A stretch of 64,000 nucleotides of DNA from Sycobia sp. Sy_11 (Eukaryota > Arthropoda > Insecta > Hymenoptera > Epichrysomallidae), in the NCBI GenBank assembly GCA_018907035.1, contig JACCIC010000179.1:456001-520000 (forward strand). Direction: 5' to 3'. The notes under the pieces are model-generated. The model saw only the letters and a list, made by a program, of their open reading frames with translations. It was not told the DNA's origin and made no database searches. Of this stretch, positions 49,971 to 61,918 are shown piece by piece. Both the position numbers and the translations under genes were made by a program. Within the stretch, counting starts at the first letter, position 1, and each line of letters begins with the position of its first letter.

Positions 49971-52736
49971 CTCTCTTTCGTTGATGCTTTCGTCGAACAC
50001 GCGCGCAGATACGCATCCATCGTCCCCTGCGATGCGCATATCATTACCCACATATATACATAAATACATATATATGTGCGTATGTATATAGATTTAGATT
50101 CGATCATGGAGTAAAGAGAGATGGATGGGACAAGATTGTCATTTTTTTTTTCCGAAGAACGAAACCAAAGCCGTTGCTCGAGATCGCTTAATCAATGCGC
50201 AGGTGCGCCGTGAAAACGACTCGGAGGGTGGGGGGGGGGTACTATTCTCGATTACACAGGTGAGTTTCAGAAAGTCGCGCTCTATGAGCATTCTTCAGTT
50301 GCACTGAAATGCAACTTATTTTGTGGACGGCGGACAATCTACTAGTATATGTAATTCTAATATTATAATACATTGAATCAACATGTAAACATAGTTTATA
50401 CGCTTGATCCTTTCACTGGGGAGTATCAAAAAAAGTTTTAAAGAATATAATGCTTATAATAGTGATAAATGTATAAATATAATTTAATAAGTATGGAGCT
50501 ATATGAAAAAATGTCTATACTTTTAAACAAATAAATGCCAGCATTTCCAAAGATGTACATTTTTTAAAAAGTATTCTTTAAAAATTAATGGCTTTATTTA
50601 CGACATTAAAAACCTGCCATTATATCTTAAGGTATGGCATAAGAGTTAAAAATCTATCCTTTTCTTAATATTAAAATATTTTTTACGAACATATTCAAAA
50701 TCTGACAAATATTTTTTGCTATATATATATATCTATACATATCTATATATTTTTTTAAGTCACTATAAAAGTAGTAAAAAACTATTCTTTAAAATAATAA
50801 ATTTCGTAAGCAAGTGTAAAAACAACTTGAAAAAGTTGAACACTATTCTCGGCATTTTTCGAATATCGCCTCAAACTATTCATCGTCCGTAACTAATACA
50901 TCTGATGTTATCATAACAGGAAGCTCGATTTGAATTGGTACATCCCACGTTTGTGCTAATATTTTTGAGCCTGTGTTTTTAGTCACTATAGGTGTCTTTT
51001 TATTATTTATCTACAAATAAGAACAAAATTATGCTTCCATCGAGTATCGAGGATTATTTAAAATACTTTATTCTTTTCATGCTCAATAGGTTTTATGGAA
51101 AATGCGAATCTAGCCGAAGAACGATTCATATAAAAAATTCTCTTTGGTCTCATATGAGAAACATTATTGTCATCTTCGAAAGAAATTTGAGATATCAAGA
51201 TAGTTCCTCTCTACTTTGTTAGCGTTTTTATTCAACAGAAAATGATTGAATTGAAATGATTGATTGAAAAATTTGTGACTCAATTAGTTTGTTAAAAACA
51301 GGTATTGCGTAGTTACAATTTACTTGATCTTGCAAATATTAGATAGAATTATTTTTAATCCTTTTGAAAAAAAAATCAAGATTCATGTTAAAAGAATTTT
51401 TTAGAAATATTATTATGAAATAACGGGTCGTTCTTTGAGATCTGTATTTATGCACAAGTATAGCTCTTATCATATTTGAGTATTTTGAAGGTCGCTGATA
51501 AAGCATCTAAAGCCAAAATTGGATGAAGACAATGTGCTGGACGGATTTTTGAAAATTTGTCGATTTTTCAAGAAAATCATTTTTGATAGAGAATCATTGA
51601 TGATTTTGATTGAAAATTAGCCATATATAGCCAGCAAGGGTTTCCTGGACCATTGATGAACGATTTCTATCAAGTTTGTGAAATTTAACACCACAGATTT
51701 TAATCATAAGAAAAATGTTTCCAAAAAATTGTTCGTCTTAAAAAAAATCTGTTATATATCATTGTTTCTTTTTGTAATACTAATTATACCATTAGTAATC
51801 AGTACTATTAGAATATCATTAAACTATGAGAACAAATCAATTTTCAGATAAACAGTAAAATTACACTTTTGAAGTTCGTCGCAATATTTCCTAATTTTTT
51901 GCTGACAATATATAATATGCAATAACGGAGATTTTTTGGACATTGTTTATTTAATAGAAATAATTGAAAAATGCAAAATTATTGCAAATATAATATGTAA
52001 TAGTGTTTTTATTACCGATGCAACATTAGAATTATGTGTTACAATGAAAAAGTTTGTATAATTCCCACTATCGCCGAAAGAATTACGGCGAATCAAGTTT
52101 TTAACGTGAGTTAAATTTTATTATATTATTATTATTTTGAGGATTTTTTTTCTATAATAACAATATTTGCATTAAATACTGGAGATTTCTTTTAAAAAGT
52201 TTATTCAAAATAAATCATAAGAATTGAATTCAATCGACTTTAGAATAATATTGGTTTTGAAAATGCACGAGTTTTTATACGATATCGAACTCTATAATCT
52301 ATATCACGTAAAATTTTCGCATGTGTATCATACATGAAATACCTCATTTTTCTGCATCGACAATCTTCGCGCTCAATCTATATATGTGTATACTTACGGG
52401 AAAAAATCACTATATAACAGCACGTTAAAACGTCGCGCAAACGATTTCCTCGGCTTACTCGCTTACGCACCTGACAGGTAATAAATTTAAAACGCATACC
52501 TCCTTCAAGAAAAAGAGGGGCATTATGCTCGGGCAAAGCAACGTGAGCTGCTCCCGAGAGTATAATAAACTCTTTAATATATGTGTATCACAGAATAAAT
52601 CACGCTCGAAACATCGGCGCCGCGCACATTATTATAATAACCTTCGACCGATATATATACAGCTATACAAAAATATACATGAACAATCGTGCACAATAAT
52701 TACCACTAGGAAAATGAGGACGAGCTCGCGGCCCAT
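41099..52736 (-). CDS. spz4: Spaetzle-family Toll ligand, probably Spaetzle 4
   Basis: Firm exons, in frame with each other: 46473-46286, 45156-44998, 44652-43783, 42727-42605 and 41372-41099 (538 codons with stop). The C-terminal 130 residues form the cystine-knot ligand domain: [36 protein letters not shown], then [20 protein letters not shown] and a close [18 protein letters not shown]. The long prodomain is Ser/Thr/Pro-rich with a polyglutamine run. The [22 protein letters not shown] form points to paralogue 4 from memory; other paralogues are not excluded. Processed Spaetzle proteins act outside the cell on Toll receptors. A tentative first exon at 52736-52704 ([11 protein letters not shown], donor GTAATT) would supply the signal peptide, cleaved after MMSA; without it the model has no secretion signal. 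The introns hold a long inverted repeat and a hammerhead-like motif. Confidence 0.88.
41400..41460. repeat. (TA)n microsatellite beside the last spaetzle exon
   Basis: About 60 bp of TA dinucleotides end about 30 bp upstream (in transcript terms) of the acceptor at 41373-41374, so they occupy the polypyrimidine/branch-site neighbourhood of the final intron. Confidence 0.9.
43926..43965 (-). repeat. Coding CAG repeat (polyglutamine) in the spaetzle prodomain
   Basis: Uninterrupted CTG on the plus strand reads as CAG on the coding strand and gives about 12 Gln in the prodomain, shortly before the ligand domain. Confidence 0.9.
45801..46250. repeat. Long inverted repeat (foldback) in a spaetzle intron
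   Basis: The arm 45801-45990 is the reverse complement, at roughly 85% by eye, of the arm 46058-46250. The spacer is about 67 bp. Shared blocks include ATTGTAAAAAATGAAAC, TTTGCTGAAAAAGTGT, CTATAATTTTTCCAGAATTT and ACATTGTGATA. It lies in the intron after exon 46473-46286 and begins about 35 nt past the 5' splice site, so the pre-mRNA could form a hairpin with about 190 bp stem. No transposase or clear target duplication was seen; a foldback/MITE-type element is the likely origin. Confidence 0.8.
48176..48217 (+). repeat. SINE 3'-tail fragment
   Basis: About 42 bp match, with a few changes, the distal end of the SINE copies at 2.7 and 18.1 kb (TTGGCAGTATAAATAGAGCG and TTAAATAACATAA). Here it is in plus orientation, cut off from its tRNA head. 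Confidence 0.65.
48548..48578 (+). ncRNA. Hammerhead ribozyme core of Penelope-element type
   Basis: CTGAGGA (48548-48554) fits the conserved CUGANGA. It is followed by a perfect 5-bp stem, GAACC/GGTTC, with a 5-nt loop, then GAAAC (48571-48575) and GTC. This is the arrangement found at the ends of Penelope-like elements, where helix III is minimal. No Penelope RT is seen next to it. The strand is antisense to the spaetzle transcript. Helix I was not established, so self-cleavage is unproven. Confidence 0.5.
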
Positions 52737-52786
52737 CCTGTCGTCATTAGCCCGTGCCTCCCGGCTCTGGGCTGTGGGCCAAAATC

Positions 52787-52820
<34 letters not shown>

Positions 52821-53014
52821 GAAAAATAAAAACAAAACAAAACGCCAACACTAGCGATTTATATCAAGAAGAGCGCGGCGCGGGCGAGGGATGAAAACAG
52901 CGAATCGGCGATCCGGGGGTGGAAAAATGCCGCCGACGCACAAGACACTCGCGCACACCTCGTATACGCGTATGTACGATACGTATCTATCTAGATATCT
53001 ATATTTACAAATAG

Positions 53015-53054
<40 letters not shown>

Positions 53055-53612
53055 GCACACAATAAAAACACAATCCTTGCGTGTCGTTTATGCACACCCC
53101 CCGTTCGCGTGCACGCGCGCCGCGTGTTCGCGCACGTCTATATTACACACACATATATATCTTTATATATACATATAAGTATACATATATATTCAGGACG
53201 GATCGGACGGAGCGCATCGGCCGTGCGCGGTGCCGTGCAGTTCACATGTACTCGCGCGCGCGCGCACGTTCGCTCGCTCGATCGCGAAGCTCAGCGGAGG
53301 CTCTATACATAAGTATATATATAAATATAAATATATATATATGTGTATGTGTGTGTGTGTATGTATATATCAACGAGGCGCTTGGCGGGCGGGCGAACGC
53401 GCACGCGGAAGAGGGACCCGCGTGCGCGCGTGATGCAGTGCCAATATTATAGAAGAGAGAAGGAACGAATGGGGAGGGAGCGTCCCGCGGGCGGAGCGGC
53501 GGAGTGTTCCCCGCGGCCGATTCCACTCGCGTACGCGCTCGGACGACACAGCCTCCCGCCGATATATATATGTGCGTGTATGTGTGTGTATGTCAGCAAT
53601 ATAATTTCGCGG

Positions 53613-53656
<44 letters not shown>

Positions 53657-53781
53657 CATTACAGGTACATACAGAATTTTACGTTGGAAAGTTTTTCGTT
53701 AATATACGCGAGAGTTATAAGATCGCGGCATCTCGCGCAGCGTGAGAGATTGAACGGTGCGCACGCGCGGAACCATCGTAC

Positions 53782-53832
<51 letters not shown>

Positions 53833-54216
53833 CAAGCGCGAGTAGGTCAGTCGGCCCGGTACCGTTACAAGCTTTCTTATAAGTATGCGGAGGAGCTGCG
53901 AGCGATGAGGTTGCCCGGGGGCGCCTTGCGGCCATCGTATATATACATATATATACTATCGCGCATCGGAGGAAGTGTGTCAGCGGGCCCGTCGCCCGCG
54001 ATGTCTATGCGCGCACCAATACTACATAAATACATATACATGTACACGTGTTCACTCTGTATATAGAGAAAAATAGACAGAGGAAGGAGGAGAAGAAATA
54101 GAGAGGGGAAGAGAGGATCTCGCACGCGCCTTCTCACTTTTTTTTTTTTTATTATTAATGCCCGAAAATGGACGAGAGGTTGCTATAGAATGTTTATGAA
54201 ATTCAAGATAGTGAAC

Positions 54217-54256
<40 letters not shown>

Positions 54257-54380
54257 CCTATAAGCGCGCCCGCGCGCGCGTATACATATATATTGGAATG
54301 CGCACTCATTGGCGGTATGAGTTGGACTTTCGCCCCCCGGTGCTATAGATTTGCGAGTTAATTTATTGTCCGAGTGGGAT

Positions 54381-54430
<50 letters not shown>
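48914..54430. repeat. Dense simple-sequence domain at the presumed 5' end of spaetzle
   Basis: Long (AT)n runs lie near 48916-48948, 49166-49212, 49828-49874, 53018-53048, 53612-53654, 53784-53828 and 54380-54428. (CT)n or (GA)n runs lie near 49938-49967 and 54214-54252. Alternating purine-pyrimidine CA/CG tracts, able to form Z-DNA, lie at 49569-49608 and 53250-53285, and a poly(G) run lies near 50229-50238. The spaces between them at 49.4-50.3 and 52.4-54.3 kb are CpG-rich. Open frames here are mostly Ile-Tyr repeats and are not genes. Confidence 0.85.
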
Positions 54431-54435
<5 letters not shown>

Positions 54436-57400
54436 ATAAATGCTTATTGATTTATAATATATACAAACAAATGTATTTGTAATTCGATTTTTGCATTATT
54501 TTTGATCATAGTCACCTGAAAAAAATAGTATGAATTTTATAATTCACCTATGGAAAACTTATTAAAATAACAATAAAGTTTTTAACCTTTTTCTATACTT
54601 GATAAGTTTTACAAACATGATGGGGTCACATCGATTTGTCTTGTAGGACGATTGAGCCAATTTCAAGACGTGTATTTTGCATATAAAAATATACGAGAAA
54701 ATATTTCTAAACATGCGTGGCAGATGCAATTGACGGCCTGTCTAATATTTTGATAAATATAAGAACATAAGAAACTGATATTCTCTGCTATCTGCATAAA
54801 TCTTTATTTATTACAATGCTTCAGCAAACTTTGCATGATCCTTATTAAGAACTAAAACATAATTTATTAAAAGAATTTTTATTAAAAAAAATTGGACTAA
54901 AATTGAAAAAACGACACATACATAATGCGTAATAAAAATTTACAATGATTAAATATCGATAATAAAAAATCAAAGTGTATCATCATCTTTCGGACGTTAA
55001 TCAATGATGAATTTAAATTATATAGAGTTTTACAGACAACGGAGACAATTAATTGATTATTTTCTCGAATTCATTAGAAAATATTTTCGTTACAAGATAG
55101 ATAAAATTAAAATGATATTGAGATAACTGAGAAATAATTATTTTGTATATTTTGTAAAGGGAAAGAAAATGAAGAAATTAGAATTGGCAAGTGTTTCAAT
55201 GGACAACGGGATGCAATATTGCAGTGAAACGAATAATGTCAAAATTCTTTGAAACATACATAGACAATGCAATATTCTAATGAAAATTGAACGTTGTGCT
55301 TTGAAAAAGCAAAGGATTATTTTTTAAAGTTTATGCAAATATACAGTTTGTGAATGTTACCCATTTTATTCTTGATCATATTAAATCAAAAGATTAATTG
55401 TTATAGTATAGAGCAATTTTACTCAGAGAATTCGGCATCGGATTTAGCTGATTAATCCAGTGCTTCCAGTCTCTCTTCTAATAGGAGGGTGGTTTAATCC
55501 GAACAATTCTACCTACAATATAATTTATAAGAGGCACAAATCCATTTTCATGATAACTTTTATTGAGCAATTTTTGTAATAAAAAATTTACAATATTGGA
55601 AAGGCATTTTGAAATATTAAAATTTTATATAAGTTTTTTATATTGAAATGATTGCAATCAAATTTTATTTAACGAATTCGAACGGCCGCCCTGCTATCTA
55701 AAAAATTGGATAGAAATAAATTGAAATAAATTTCATGCTTATATCGACGTTTCTATCGACTTTATTATTCTGCCTCCCCCCCCCTTTAAAGTAAATTGTA
55801 ACAATTTATTACGCTAATTACGTATTTTAAAGACCACATTTTAAATAACACAAGGCTAATAAAAATATAAAATTTAAATAGTTAATCAAAGAAATTCTTA
55901 GTTAGTTGTAAAGAGTAAACTTTATCTTGCACTGATATATTTGTAAAAGTAGTAATAAGAATAATCTACAAGTACTAACAGAGAATGCATGTATCAGTAG
56001 TAATATGCACGCTACATCAGACGATTAATTATAGCGGGAAGGCTTGTGAGGGTGGAACGCAATCTTTTCCAAATATATATATATTATTGAATTTTTATTA
56101 AATATAATAGGTGGAATGTTAAAATAAAGATACACGAAATAATCTTTTAACATGAACTTTATTTCAAACGAGGAAAGAAAAGACGTCTGTTCAAACGAAA
56201 GGACAACGCAAGACTAACTACAGAACTCGAAATTGAAAACTCTGCAAGCCTTTGTGAGAAGCTTAAAACCTATAAAAACACATCAGGCATCTAAACAATA
56301 AACTCATAAATCATTTGCCACGCAGGGCAGCAAAGACGCAGATCGTAATAAGAACCAGTGGACTAATATGTTTATGTCCTTTTACGATACGGTCCAATAT
56401 TTAGTTTCAAATATTTTTTGCTTTATTATTATAGAAGGCTAAAATAATAAAAATAATCTAACATGTCTGCATGCGTGCGTGTGTGTGTAACATAGTATGT
56501 GCAAGTAGTCAGTCCTGCCACTATGGAACTGGAACAACACACTGGAACAAAATATCCAACGATCTTCGCCCCCCCCCAAGTTCCATGAAACTCGATGCAA
56601 GTACATCTCATATTGAATAAATCTCACTTTTCACGGACCATTAATCAAATACCAAAAATGTGTGATATGCTCGTGCATGCATGACATGTAATTAACCATA
56701 TCTGAAAAATAAAATGATAGCACAAATTCTAATATAAACATCAAATAGTTGTTTACGATATGGTGCATTCATTGCGACGGCATTATGAATGATTTTTCCG
56801 AAAACAAAGTATGATATATGACATTCTTATTTAAAAAGTATTATATTGTTAGATTAGTATTTTAATAAATAAATTAATGAAAAAGTAACAAAAATGACAG
56901 ATATTATCAATACTATATTATTGGAGTCTTATTCACTTTAAAACATAAATGAGTTAAAAAAAATTATGTCATAAATTTCTCGTTTTACAAAAGATCCATA
57001 TCCGATTATTGTCTCAGACGCTAGTATATTTTGCTGCCGCCTTGCAATCGGTAGTGAATGCATTATTGAAACGCACAATTTGTACATGAAAATTTGTATA
57101 GATAAAGAAACCATTGATTATGGTTTTATTATCTAATTTTAATAATTATTTATATTTTTTTTTACTAGAATTAAATATCAGATATGACATTTTTATATTC
57201 TCTATTAAAATTATTTGTATATCATGCTGTCTATTCAATCTTAATAATGTTATACAATTTATACTTAATAGATGTGTGTTGAAGAAAGCATGGACATAAT
57301 TTTAATTTTAATAGATTTTGATTGGAACAATCACATCTCAGTAGAAACGTATTACTTTAAGAAATTATGCATAATCGGAGTCAAACTAACACTTTTAAAA

Positions 57401-60400
57401 TAAATAGAACAGAACGAAGTACAACTTCAGGTACAAACCATTGTCTGTAATAGTGCACCCTGTTACTACTTATATAGATGCAATGTTTTCTAATTAATAA
57501 TCATATATATATAAAGTGAAATATACACTTTATCACTAAGTAATAGTTTGATTAAGTATTGATATTACGTTTAGCATTACTATTTTGTTATTTAAGATAG
57601 AATATATACATATAATAAATTGTTACAGCATGCTTTAGAGAGGGACTAAAATAATAAAATCAATCCAAACGTCGGTCTAAGAATTTTTATTAAAAAAAAT
57701 TATTTAAAATAAATTTATTTGATATCGGTACGATAGTGAATCTGTTAAACATCTATTAATTATTATTTGTTTTTAATAAAAATTGGCAACGAGCTCCTAT
57801 TAAATTGTAATACTAACTCATAACGTAAATTTTTCGTTGAGTATGCAGCAAAAAACAGACATTCCTTGTAAAGATTAAACTTATTATCAACTTTACAAGA
57901 GCTGTAGTTTCAGCTTGAATAGTATAAATAAATCCTCACGGGCGTCAATTCAAAATTTTTCTGTGTCTGGTATTTTTGTAAACTCTCCTCCCGCCTACGG
58001 ATTGTCCAAATCAAACGGAACGTTTCAATATTCCAGGTCTTATTATTTTCAAAATGGATTGTTTTTAGAAATAATATTTTGAAAAAATTCCCTCTTATTT
58101 TTAAATCTTAAATTATTCATTCTTTCTTCTAAAATATTATCTGTAATTTTGTAAGTTTTTAAAGTATAAAAATTCATAATCCTCTCAAAATTTTCTTTTT
58201 TATCGATGATAAGATTTCACATCATAAAATATGCATGACAATATAGAAATATAATATAGAAAATATATATATGTAGAAAATTATGTATTCTCGAATAGGT
58301 TATTTTCGGAAAAATTTTCATGGATTTCTATCTCTGGCTTTCCATACACTCAATCTAGCGATATCTGATTCTATCAAAACTATGAAATACCATTCGACAC
58401 TCTTCATTATACCTATTAGTAGGAACGCACTTTCTTTAAAGATAACAAAAATAATAATCAGTGTTGATTACACTATAATGCGAATTTACGTACTGTAGAA
58501 CAGTACGTAAAGAATAAACTTTTGAGTAAGTTTGAGCCTGATCCTGATAGACATAAACGGATCATTTGAAGCAATAACAGTTTACTCGTGTTCGCATTCC
58601 CTATTGGTTTAGAATTTGGACATTGTTTAAAAAATAATTCTGATATGTCACAGCTTAGATCGCATTATGAGGTACAGTATTAAATGCATAGTATATGTAT
58701 TTCCTCATGAGATGGAATACTTATAACAATTTAGCTCAGTTAATCATTCGAGGATGTGAACATATACTGAATTTAGATCAACTGAATTCAAAGCGCCTCT
58801 TTTCCACAGAATTACATTTAATAACATTATATTGCGAGTATTGTAAATAGAACGATATATCATTAGTCGAAAATTAGGGCAGTTGACAGCTCGTACCGAT
58901 AAGCTTTACGACAGGTGTACCAAGGCGATACATGTATGCCATAGCTATGTTTTCCGATACAGTACATCTTTATATTGTTAAAATACTAATTTTATTAGTG
59001 TTCTATTAGTTTATTTATTACGATGATCTAGTCGTATTTAGAATACAATCTATCATATTATATATGTATTTTATACATACGCACAATTACAGTATATAAA
59101 GTATACATGAATAAATATATGTATCACAGGAATCTCTTTGAGTACAGGTAATGCGTGGCTTTATAACATTAAATTTGTGCAGAAATTCTTGCTATATATA
59201 CATCAGATTTACCCTTGATAAGTCGGTCACTCATATTAGGCATTTTCCGCTGATTCAAATTTACAATGGCGATAATAATACATTCACGTGTAATAATTAC
59301 TAAGGATACATTCGAATATACTTTGCTATATAATAGCTTTTAACAGTATTTCTCAATAGCGACAATAACTACTAAGACTACTAAATCGTTCAAATAAAAC
59401 AATGTCACAAGATAATGAAATCTTGACCATTTTTCGCATTTCAAGATTTTATTTAAAATTATAAATAAACGAATGATGAAAATAATGACGAAAATCTAAT
59501 GCTTTTTCTGCTAATGCTAATCCATTTTTTTGATTTTAGCAGAATAATACTTATTGCGTAAGCATAAATTTTAATAATATATATACGGTGCGCTATATTT
59601 ACAAATGAATTTCACAAGTTGCTTGTTCTTACATTAAAATATTATCTACAATTACTTTAAATAACTTTAAAAAAGAATTAAATTTAAATAAGTTTCGCTT
59701 TTAAAGCTTCAACTCATATTGGAACACATTCTTCTTACAGCTAATAAATAATTCATTCAAGACTTATCACTAGATATTATATTTCATCCCACGCTGTTTC
59801 TCTTAAAAATCGATAAATTTTAGATGCTTTACATCACTGTTTTATATTCATTTTAAATGTTCTCTTGAAATAATTTTGGTTCTTAAAACATTCATTTCAA
59901 TCTAAGGCATTCTAAAGACAGTAATATATTATCAAAAATAATCTTCAATAATTATTTCAATTATTCTTATCATAAAATAATAATTTTACAATAGTATTAT
60001 GGTGAATGATTCGATGAATGTAGACTTTTGTAGTTGCTACTACTGCAATGTCTTACGTTTCAAGAAAACTAATGGATGATTATTTATAATCCTGGATAAA
60101 ATTAAAACCAGCTTTGTATTAATGGCAGACCACCGAAATTCGGTTTTTCATTTATATTAATTATACATTGTTGACAGCTGTAATAATAAGAACAATAACA
60201 ATAATTGATGAAAATCACACTTATATTGTCGCTATATTATATAGTATATGTTATATGTAAAAATATTTAAAAATCGAAGATAAAATGAAGGTAATTTTTT
60301 ACAAGAACTCCAACATTAAATAGAATCGATAACTCATTAAAACTACAGTTTTGATACGTAAAAAATAGTAAGTATAACAAACTTGCATCAAACTTGCATT

Positions 60401-60550
60401 GCATTAATATCAAAATATGTAAATTTCTATATTCTTACAATGGATACATCATTACGCTTAAAAACTGAAAAGCATAATACATGACTGAATTATAAATATA
60501 CAGTAGCTTATATAAAGATTGTTCCTTACAAAGGATTACATTTTTGAATA
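54431..60550. other. AT-rich DNA between the spaetzle 5' region and Toll
   Basis: Read in all frames, no exon with a known domain was found. There are scattered short A/T runs only, plus a poly(C) stretch near 55781-55792. It probably contains the Toll 3' flank on its right side. Confidence 0.4.
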
Positions 60551-60553
60551 TAT

Positions 60554-61639
60554 AACACGTCGTTCAATAAGTCCCGAGACTAACCCAGGGATGGTGCTAG
60601 TAGTACCAAACTAGCCACATTTCCCTAGAGTACGAACCTTTACATGAAATGTGTAAAAATTTCACGTCGATCGGACCATAAATAGCAAAGTTATCGAGGT
60701 TAGAGTAAAGTCATTTTGCAATTTGTTTGAAAAATGGAAAAAAGCGAGCTTCACGTGTTTATAAAATATTGTTTTTTAATTGGTAAAAACACCATAGAAG
60801 CCCAGCAATGGATTGAAAAACATTATCCGGACTCCTCTCCATCCAAACCAACGACTTGTCGGTGGTATGCTGAGTTTAAGCGTGGTCATACGGACACCAA
60901 CGATGCAGAACATTCGGGTAGACCATTGGAAGTCGTTACACCGGAAAATATAAGTAAGTCAGCAAACTGAAGGTTCATGAGATTGCAGAAATGACACAGA
61001 TATCATCTGGAAGCGTATTCACAGTCCTTCATTAAAAAATGAGCATGAAAAAGGTTCACGACGATTCAGAGAGCTGTTTATCGCTATTACTTGCAATAAA
61101 AAGGATTTCCTGCGTCGATACATGACCATGGATGAAACATCATTTCACTCGGGAGGCGAATCGACAATCATCTGAGTGGCGCATGGTTGATGAAAGCCGC
61201 CCAAAGCGTCCAAAAATTCAGCAGTTGCTGGTAAAGTCATGGCGTCTGTTTTTTGGGATACGAATGACGTGATTTTCATTGACTACCTGGAAAAAGGTAA
61301 ATCGATCAACAGTGATTGTTATATTGATTTGTTGGTATGTTTGAAAGAGGAGATCGCAACAAAACGACCGCACATGAAGAAAAAACAATCCTTTTTCATC
61401 AAGATAATGCACCATACCACAAATCCATGAAAACAATGGACAAATTGAACGGGTTGCGCTTTGATTTGCTTCCGTACCCCCCGTATTTGCCAGATTTAGT
61501 CCCCAGTGACTACTGGCTCTTTACTGATCTCAAAAAATGCTCCACGGAAGAAAATTTGGCTCGCATGAGGAGGCTATTGCTGAAACTGAAGCCTATTTTA
61601 AAGAGATTATTATCTCGAGACTTATTGAACGAAGTGTTG
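60554..61639 (+). mobile_element. mariner element with terminal inverted repeats, inactive
   Basis: The ends TCGTTCAATAAGTCCCGAGA (left, about 60560-60579) and TCTCGAGACTTATTGAACGA (right, about 61613-61632) are inverted repeats with one difference. The plus strand holds a decayed transposase: MEKSELHVFIKYCFLIGKNT, then PTTCRWYAEFKRGHTDTNDA, then a mid part SEWRMVDESRPKRPK, the catalytic LFHQDNAPYH and the third-acid motif PDLVPSDYWLF. Stops and frameshifts occur throughout, and the C-terminal part after EAYFK is missing, the terminal repeat following directly. It lies about 280 bp past the Toll stop codon. Confidence 0.9.
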
Positions 61640-61918
61640 TGTGTGTAGCATTCTTTTAAAAACTATAAATCAATATCATACATATATTTTTTAAACAAAA
61701 AAAAGTCAACTTCTTTCTCACAATGGAAAAACATCACAACTCATCATGTATGAGTGAATAAAATCCTGGCTTACATAGTTAAAGACAAAATGATATCATT
61801 TCCCATATTCGTGAAGAAAAAATCTTTACTGAGCATACATTAACGTCCGCGCCAATAAACTCCAAGTCAATAGTTTAGCAGTAAACGAAAAAGGAAAGCT
61901 GGACATGCTGTTTTACCG

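Larger units (their letters stand above)
46474..52703. other. Presumed first intron of the spaetzle gene
   Basis: No exon of another gene was recognised in this 6 kb. It contains a SINE tail, a hammerhead-like motif and many simple repeats listed separately. If the tentative first exon is wrong, the stretch is intergenic. Confidence 0.4.

Noticed and set aside
49679..54309. Many frames of 60-120 codons rich in Ile-Tyr, Ser-Leu or Arg-Glu
   Set aside because: They are translations of (AT)n, (CT)n and (GA)n microsatellites.
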